Of a DNA stretch of 64,000 nt, positions 57,653-64,000 are shown piece after piece. How positions within the stretch are numbered: position 1 is the first letter of the stretch; each line of letters opens with the position of its first letter. Under the pieces are notes generated by a model, which saw only the letters and a program-made list of their open reading frames with translations, did not search any database and was not told where the DNA came from. The stretch comes from Liriodendron chinense (taxonomy: Eukaryota > Streptophyta > Magnoliopsida > Magnoliales > Magnoliaceae), in contig ML058407.1 of NCBI GenBank assembly GCA_003013855.2, positions 1,426,001-1,490,000 on the forward strand, read 5' to 3'. Made by a program: the position numbers and the translations under genes.

Positions 57653-58843
57653 AGCATTTTGCTAGTCCCGAGCTAAACATGCGTGAAGCTAATCCCATTC
57701 TTCAAAACTCAACTCTCTTTCAGAAACCCTTCTTCTATACATCCTAAGACATACAAGTGTAAGATTCAGAACTATTTGGTGACAGAGGTTGAGACTGTAA
57801 TCCCTCAAGACATGATAAGCCTTCATATGAAATTCCCGCTGATTGGTTGATAAATAGAAGAACTTGAACAAATTCAATCTAGTGTGGATAGTGAAAATTC
57901 ATCTCATGAGTTTCTAGGATTATCTTCTTCATAGATCATCTAGACTATAGACTCAAGGTACATGAAGCCACATCAAGCCAATGACAGGAATTTGCCTTAC
58001 CGTCCTTTCGACGACTTTCACACTACGTCCCATTTTCGGCTTTGGTTACGGGTAGACCATCCCCCGGTTGGTAGTAGGTAGCCCTAATCGGAATTTTCCA
58101 CCATTTTTCCATCATTCCCAATTTCATCCTTCCTTTTCCTTTTTCTTTTAATTTGGATAGGATTTTTAGAAATCCATATCTTTCGTTGTTTTCCCATGGA
58201 CAAGGATGGACAAAGTACCCCGGCTTGATTTCTCAATACCTTAATTCAAAGTCTAGCCAATCCATAAATCACCTAATCCCTTCAACCCATGAAAATCATG
58301 TAATGTGGACTAGGTGTAAAAGTGTTCAAATTTTCTATCAATCACAGAAATAGGGGAATTCACATATAAAACCATTATGCTATGAGAGATTCCAGACATA
58401 CAGCCCCATGCACTTCATATCTCCTCCTCTTATGCTCATATCATCTTGAATGCATAGAACCGATGTTTTCCAAAAGAGTTTCGAATGTTTGAAAAATCGA
58501 AAAATTTCCACATAATTGCTTGAAATGTTACAAAACGCTGGATTTATCCAAGTGATCCTACACCCCCCAACCAAATCTTGCATTGTCCTCAATGTAAAAG
58601 ATGTGCAGTAAACAAACATGAGAGCAATGTGAACATAAAGGGAGTGAGGAGTGAGAGTACCTGACAGGTGAAAATTGGAATTCCTCCTCCTTTTAACAAA
58701 CCTAAGCAAAAGTAAACCAAAGCAACAAAATCCTAATCCTGACTACTCTATACCTCCGTCAGACTAGGAGATCAGTCATCCTGATACACAGGATCATTCA
58801 GGGGTATGGACATACCTTCTGAAGGAAACTTCTCAAAGAACGG
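57653..58843 (-). other. Element F 3' UTR with internal PPT copy and conserved RNA block
   Basis: Internal GGTTGGGGGGTG at 58561-58572, 920 bp from the terminal copy. Conserved block ~57986-58212 with the GGATTT stem-loop at 58160-58175. The first ~70 bp nearest pol would code the usual integrase tail, now beyond the premature stop. Confidence 0.77.
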
Positions 58844-61800
58844 CTATAATCGCTGCCCATTTGCTTTAAAAATGTTGTCGTTCCTTGGATTCAACAGCTC
58901 GACAGTCCCATATGGATAGACAGTTTGCACAATGTAGGGACCGGTCCATCGAGATCTCAATTTTCCCGAAAATAGATGTAAGCGAGAATTATACATGAGG
59001 ACTTTTTTATTGATCGTGAATGTTTTGCGAAGAATATTCTTATCATGGAATATCTTCGTCTTGTCCTTGTAAATTCTCGCGTTCTCATAAGCTTCATTCC
59101 GGATTTCTGCAAGTTCATTCAATTGTAGTTTGCGTAACGAGCTTGCCTTGTCAGAATTGAAATTCATCTTCTTAATAGCCCAATATACCCTATGTTCCAA
59201 CTCCACAGGCAAGTGACAAGCCTTCCCATAGACAAGTCTATAGGGAGACATTCTAATAGGGGTTTTAAAAGTAGTACGGTAAGCCCAAAGCGCATCGGTA
59301 AGCCGAAGTGACCAATCCTTGCGATCGGGATTCACCGTTTTCTCTAAAATGTGTTTAATCTCCCTATTGGATATCTCAGCTTGTCCACTAGTTTGTGGGT
59401 GATAGGGAGTGCTCACTTTGTGTGTTACGCCATATTTCTTCATTAAGTTTTCAAAAGGGCGATTGCAAAAGTGAGACCCTCCATCACTTATGATGACTCG
59501 AGGCGTTCCAAACCGGGAAAGAATATTTTCTTTTAAAAATCGAATGACCGTTTTATGGTCATTATTCCGGCAAGGGATGGCCTCGACCCATTTGGAAACA
59601 TAATCAACGGCAAGCAAGATGTATAAGTTTCCAAAAGAAGATGGCAATGGGCCTATGAAATCGATGCCCCAACAATAAAAAATCTCGATTATTAAGATGG
59701 GATTGAGTGGCATCATATTTCTACGGGAGATTCCTCCTAATTTCTGACAAGGTTCACATGTTTTGTAAAACTCATATGTGTCTTTGAACATAGTGGGCCA
59801 ATAAAACCCACATTGCAGAATTTTTTCTGTGGTCTTTTTAGCTGAAAAGTGGCCACCACATGCCTGAGAATGACAGAAGGAGATGATACTTTGTTGTTCC
59901 TCATCTGGCACACATCTCCTTATGATTTGATCGGGACAATACTTGAATAAGTATGGGTCGTCCCATAGGAATTTCTGCACCTTCGTGAAGAATTTATCCT
60001 TATCTTGCTTTTTCCAATATGTTGGAATTGTACCTGTAGCAAGATAGTTAGCAATGTCCGCATACCATGGCGATTGGGAAACAGCAAAAAGTTGTTCATC
60101 AGGGAACATGTCATTGATTGCAGTCGTTTCAGGGGAATCAGTGAGGACAAGTCTAGAGAGATGGTCAACTACTACATTTTCTACTCCTTTCTTATCACGT
60201 ATTTCTATGTCGAATTCCTGGAGTAGAAGGATCCATCTTAACAACCGTGGTTTAGCATCTTTCTTAGAAAGAAGATACTTAAGTGCGGCATGGTTAGTGA
60301 ATATAATGATCTTGGATCCAATCAAGTAGGACCTAAACTTGTCCAAGGCAAAAACTACGGCTAAAAGTTCTTTTTCAGTAGTGGTGTAGTTTGCTTGGGC
60401 TGAGTTTAGGGTTCTACTTGCATAGTAGATGACACATGGCTTTTTCTCTTTTCTTTGACCTAACACGGCCCCAATAGCATAGTCACTAGCATCGCACATA
60501 ATCTCAAAAGGAATGCTCCAATTAAGTGGTTGAATTATGGGAGCACATGTCAACATACCTTTAAGGGTGGTAAAGGCCTTTTGACATTCCTCATTCCACT
60601 CGAATGAATTTTCCTTTTGAAGTAGGTTACATAAAGGGCGAGAGAGTGAACTGAAGTCCTTTATGAACCTTCTGTAAAATCCTGCGTGTCCTAAAAATGA
60701 CCGTACATCTCGTATGCTTTTGGGTGGTGGAAGGTTAGAGATAAGATCAATTTTCGCTTTGTCCACCTTGATTCCATTTTGTGAAACGATGTGACCAAGT
60801 ACAATTCCCTTTTGAACCATGAAGTGACACTTCTCCCAATTGAGCACAAGGTTCTTCTCTTCACATCTTTTCAGCACAGATTTCAAGTGATCAAGGCACT
60901 CATCAAAGCTACAACCAAATACGAAAAAATCATCCATGAAGACTTCGAGAATGGTCCCCACCATGTCAGAAAAAATACTCATCATATAACGCTGAAAGGT
61001 GGCAGGGGCGTTACATAGTCCAAACGGCATCCGTCGGTAGGCGAAAGTGCCAAATGGACATGTGAATGTAGTCTTTTCTTGGTCTTCACGGACAATTTCT
61101 ATTTGGTTGTACCCTGAATAGCCATCAAGGAAGCAAAAGTGGGAATGACCCGCCAACCGTTCTAAAATTTGATCAACAAATGGTAGGGGGAAGTGGTCTT
61201 TCCTCGTGACAGTGTTTAGCTTCCTGTAGTCAATGCACATTCTCCAACCGGTAGTGACTCTAGTTGGCACGAGTTCATTATTGGCATTGGCTACGATGGT
61301 TATTCCGGATTTCTTAGGCACCACTTGAGTTGGGCTCACCCATTGGCTATCGGATAATGGGTAAATAATACCCACATCCAATAGCTTTACCACTTCGGCC
61401 TTAACCACATCCTTCATATTTGGATTTAGTCGTCTTTGTGGTTGCCTAGATGTCTTCGCATTCTCCTCAAGGTGTATGCGATGAGTACAAATCAGTGGGT
61501 CTATGCCTTTGAGATCCGCAATTAACCATCCAATGACACTCTTGATTTCTAATAGAGTAGCTATTAGCCTACTCTCTTGTTCCTCATTCAAGTGGGAAGA
61601 AATCACCACTGGATATGTCTCATCTTGACTTAAATAAACATATTTCAACTCACTTGGTAATGGTTTTAGGTCGAGTGTTGGTGCCTTGATGTTGGATGGG
61701 AGGGCCTTGTTCTCGTTTACAGGCAAAGGCTCAACTAGGGCCCTCCATCTTTTATTATCAAGCACTGGCATCATCTCTAGCATGGCATCCACCTCTTGTA

Positions 61801-63100
61801 TTGTGTCATCATTTATCTCATGAGAATGGGCCACATATGCCTCCAAAGGGTCGAAAGATAGTGATAAGGGGACTGTATCTTCCACGAATGATTCAATCAT
61901 GTTTAAGTCGTGGACATCATCATCAATCTCCCGTGGTTGTTTGCATAAATCAAATATGTTAAGCTCAAGGGTCATATTTCCAAAGGACATTTGTACAAGT
62001 CCGTTTCTACAATTTATAATGGCATTTGAAGTAGCTAGAAACGGTCGTCCAAGTATGACGGGAATTTGAGCACCGGTGCCTATTACGGGATGTGTATCCA
62101 AGACAATAAAGTTTATTGGGTAGTAGAATTTATCAACTTGGACTAGAACATCCTCTATCATTCCTCTCGGTATACGGATGGATCTATCAGCAAGTTGGAG
62201 TGTGGTTTTGGTGGGTTTCAATTCACCTAACCCTAATTGTTCGTAGACCGAGTATGGAATGAGATTCACACTTGCCCCCAAATCGAGTAGGGCTTGTTTG
62301 ATCCGGTAGTCTCCTATGATGCATGAGATGGTTGGACTACCCGGATCATTGTATTTTTGGGGCACCTCTTGTTTGATGATGGCGCTCAAATTCTCAGTCA
62401 AAAGAACTTTGTTGTGAACGTTGTGTTTCCTTTTGACTATACACAATTCCTCTAGAAATTTGGCATAAGATGGTATTTGTTTTATTGCATCCAACAACGG
62501 GATGTTGATCTTCACCTGCTTGAAAACTTCTAAAATTTCTAGATTTTTATCTAAAGGTTTAGGTGAAATCAACCTTTGTGGAAATGGAGCTACCGGCTTG
62601 TATTGCCTTTCCGGTTCTTTCTCTTGTGGGGTATTGTTCGAGCTATCATCTTCTTTAGAAATTTTCGGATCCTTAGGCTTTGGGACCTTCACCGGATTGG
62701 ATTTGTCAATTTCTTTCCCACTTCTCAAGGTGGTGATAGCTTGAACATGTTCTGTGTGGTGGGAGGATGAGCTTGCATCTTGTATCTCAAACTGGGTTCT
62801 TGGGTTAGGAAGAGCTTGGGCAGGAAGTGTGCCCTTCTCTCTAACACTAAAATGAGATTCAACTCTAGCCAGTGATGTTTTCAATTCATTGATGGCTTGA
62901 GTTGAATTTTGATTGAATTTCAATTGCTCTTGCATGAACCCATCTATTTTTAGAGAATTTGCCTTGTTATACTTAGCTTCGACCGATACGAATGCACCCA
63001 ACATCTCCTCTAGTGATACTTTTGGAGTGTTGCTTGCATTTGCAGTGGGTCCATTCCTCCAACTGAAGTTGGGATGGTTCTTCCAATTAGGATTAAACAT
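58844..63100 (-). CDS. pol: Gag C-terminus, protease, RT, RNase H and integrase of element F
   Basis: 1418-codon open frame. Order: end of Gag (1-200); protease LLDLGASV with Asp near 273; RT with FMDD at 721-724; RNase H with D870; integrase HHCC (H1077, H1084, C1115, C1118) and DD35E (D1147, D1206, E1242); a GPYIV tail. The Met at 63100 is internal; the true start is in gag upstream, behind stops. Oddities: RNase H reads FTNH where A and E have TDH, so the catalytic Asp is Asn (residue 936, codon 60293-60295). The RT motif reads FMDDFFVFG for FMDDFSVFG. The frame ends at a TAG replacing AAG, ~25 codons before the usual PVYQDD end. It is long but probably not fully functional. Confidence 0.9.
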   Translation of the reverse strand: MFNPNWKNHPNFSWRNGPTANASNTPKVSLEEMLGAFVSVEAKYNKANSLKIDGFMQEQLKFNQNSTQAINELKTSLARVESHFSVREKGTLPAQALPNPRTQFEIQDASSSSHHTEHVQAITTLRSGKEIDKSNPVKVPKPKDPKISKEDDSSNNTPQEKEPERQYKPVAPFPQRLISPKPLDKNLEILEVFKQVKINIPLLDAIKQIPSYAKFLEELCIVKRKHNVHNKVLLTENLSAIIKQEVPQKYNDPGSPTISCIIGDYRIKQALLDLGASVNLIPYSVYEQLGLGELKPTKTTLQLADRSIRIPRGMIEDVLVQVDKFYYPINFIVLDTHPVIGTGAQIPVILGRPFLATSNAIINCRNGLVQMSFGNMTLELNIFDLCKQPREIDDDVHDLNMIESFVEDTVPLSLSFDPLEAYVAHSHEINDDTIQEVDAMLEMMPVLDNKRWRALVEPLPVNENKALPSNIKAPTLDLKPLPSELKYVYLSQDETYPVVISSHLNEEQESRLIATLLEIKSVIGWLIADLKGIDPLICTHRIHLEENAKTSRQPQRRLNPNMKDVVKAEVVKLLDVGIIYPLSDSQWVSPTQVVPKKSGITIVANANNELVPTRVTTGWRMCIDYRKLNTVTRKDHFPLPFVDQILERLAGHSHFCFLDGYSGYNQIEIVREDQEKTTFTCPFGTFAYRRMPFGLCNAPATFQRYMMSIFSDMVGTILEVFMDDFFVFGCSFDECLDHLKSVLKRCEEKNLVLNWEKCHFMVQKGIVLGHIVSQNGIKVDKAKIDLISNLPPPKSIRDVRSFLGHAGFYRRFIKDFSSLSRPLCNLLQKENSFEWNEECQKAFTTLKGMLTCAPIIQPLNWSIPFEIMCDASDYAIGAVLGQRKEKKPCVIYYASRTLNSAQANYTTTEKELLAVVFALDKFRSYLIGSKIIIFTNHAALKYLLSKKDAKPRLLRWILLLQEFDIEIRDKKGVENVVVDHLSRLVLTDSPETTAINDMFPDEQLFAVSQSPWYADIANYLATGTIPTYWKKQDKDKFFTKVQKFLWDDPYLFKYCPDQIIRRCVPDEEQQSIISFCHSQACGGHFSAKKTTEKILQCGFYWPTMFKDTYEFYKTCEPCQKLGGISRRNMMPLNPILIIEIFYCWGIDFIGPLPSSFGNLYILLAVDYVSKWVEAIPCRNNDHKTVIRFLKENILSRFGTPRVIISDGGSHFCNRPFENLMKKYGVTHKVSTPYHPQTSGQAEISNREIKHILEKTVNPDRKDWSLRLTDALWAYRTTFKTPIRMSPYRLVYGKACHLPVELEHRVYWAIKKMNFNSDKASSLRKLQLNELAEIRNEAYENARIYKDKTKIFHDKNILRKTFTINKKVLMYNSRLHLFSGKLRSRWTGPYIVQTVYPYGTVELLNPRNDNIFKANGQRL

Positions 63101-64000
63101 GTTTGATTTTGGAGCACCAAATTGCTGTTAATAACTGTTTATGGCATTTGTTTGTTCTTGTAAGATGCCTTGAACTGCTGAAATTGTGGGGCAATCTTGT
63201 GTTGCATGTTAATTTCCATCACAAATTCCACAAATAATTTCAACATCAGTGGAGTTGATCAGTTTCTCCTTTCCTTAATTCCATGGCTTCGACCTTTCTT
63301 GTGAGGCTAGCCACCCGTGCACTTATGTTATCTTCTTCTGATAAGACATACATTCCCCCCTTTTCCTTTTGTTGGCCAGTCTTGGAATTTGTTGGTTTCG
63401 ATGTGTCCCAAGCTTGTGCATTCTCAGCCAATTCTTCCAAATAATCCCATGCTTCATCAGCTTCCTTATTCATGAACTCCCCATTACACATCATTTCTAC
63501 AAATTGGCGCATGGGTGAAGTCAGTCCTTCATAGAAAAAGCTTATAACCCGCCAAATTTCATAGCTATGATGTGGACATGCGTTTAATAGGTCCTTAAAC
63601 CTCTCCCAACATTGGAAGAAGGTTTCATCTTCCTTTTAGGCAAAGTTCATGATCGTTTTGTGAGTAGGGAAGAAGTTTTTTATGAATTCTCTGTGCATAT
63701 CAGTCCATGCACCAATTGATCTTGGCCTTAATGCATAAAGCCAACCTTTAGCTTTATCTTTAAGAGTAAAAGGGAAGAATTTAAGTATCACAACATCATC
63801 AGTCACATTAGTAAAGTGCATGGTGGTTATTACCTCATCAAACTCCTTAAGGTGTTGATAGGCACTTTCACTGTCTAATTCATGGAATTTAGGAAGAAGT
63901 TGGATCACTCCCGGTTTTAAATCCACATTCTTTGCATTTTGTGGAAAAATTATGCAGGAGGGGGTGCTCGCTCTTACGGGTTGCAAGAAATCACGTAAAG
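63101..64000 (-). pseudogene. gag of element F, disrupted and cut by window end
   Basis: Capsid region 63636-64000 and the CNGEFMNKEADEAWDYLEEL segment at 63246-63512, matching A and B. TAA codons replace CAA near 63127, 63210 (inside the zinc knuckle) and 63637. A short deletion near 63650 removes residues between PTHKT and IMNFA. The frame breaks near 63246. Confidence 0.87.

Larger units (their letters stand above)
56227..64000 (-). mobile_element. Element F: Athila-type Ty3/gypsy retrotransposon (cut by window end)
   Basis: Minus strand. 3' LTR 56227-57640, PPT, 3' UTR, a long open pol region and gag, truncated at 64000 within the capsid region. LTR and Gag are closest to B. It is the least damaged Athila-type pol here and a plausible past helper for B-like elements. 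Confidence 0.92.

Overview
This window is flowering-plant repeat DNA, and essentially all of it is LTR retrotransposon. The evidence is primer-binding sites matching plant tRNA-Asp and initiator tRNA-Met, Athila-type and chromodomain (Tekay/Del-type) Ty3/gypsy polyproteins, and recurring TG...CA LTRs with 5-bp target duplications. I see no host gene, tRNA, rRNA or other cellular RNA gene. The species cannot be named from this sequence; the nesting and the >4-kb LTRs suggest a large, repeat-rich nuclear genome, probably a heterochromatic region.

Layout, outermost to innermost. Element B (minus strand, Athila-like, lacking pol) is the oldest visible host. Its 3' LTR is split by element A (plus, 236-23948, TSD AAAAC). 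A's 5' LTR is itself split by element T (minus, 960-14334, TSD TGTTT), a complete Tekay-type chromovirus with 4.26-kb LTRs and an unbroken 1495-residue Gag-Pol. B's interior lies at 24009-28598, and its 5' LTR is interrupted by element C (plus, from 28695), a second pol-less Athila-like copy. C carries in its 3' UTR a 1988-bp solo-LTR-like insertion D (34159-36146, TSD GATAC) and then a second, decayed Tekay element T2 (minus, 36253 onward). T2 hosts element E (plus, Athila-type, 40614-50233, TSD GATAA) in its chromodomain end, and element F (minus, Athila-type, 56227 to the window end) in its 5' LTR. The right-hand remnants of F, T2, C and B must lie beyond position 64000.

A, E and F encode, or once encoded, Gag, aspartic protease, reverse transcriptase, RNase H and integrase. 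B and C keep Gag and protease but replace everything from RT to integrase with the same non-homologous segment of about 0.4 kb, so they would need enzymes from A/F-like relatives. T is the only element here whose coding region looks intact.

The most interesting signals are non-coding. (1) The polypurine 12-mer GGTTGGGGGGTG occurs both next to the 3' LTR and again 920-921 bp upstream, in each of the four elements where both sites can be seen. (2) The A and F LTRs, and C's, have a heat-shock-element-like trimer 22-23 bp upstream of the TATA box. (3) Arrays of ACCGGTC palindromes lie upstream of those promoters. (4) B and C share an in-frame open segment that replaces pol. (5) The Tekay LTRs contain a degenerate ~400-bp module repeated four times, each with a GC-rich hairpin, a T-rich tract and GTGGGNCCCAC palindromes.
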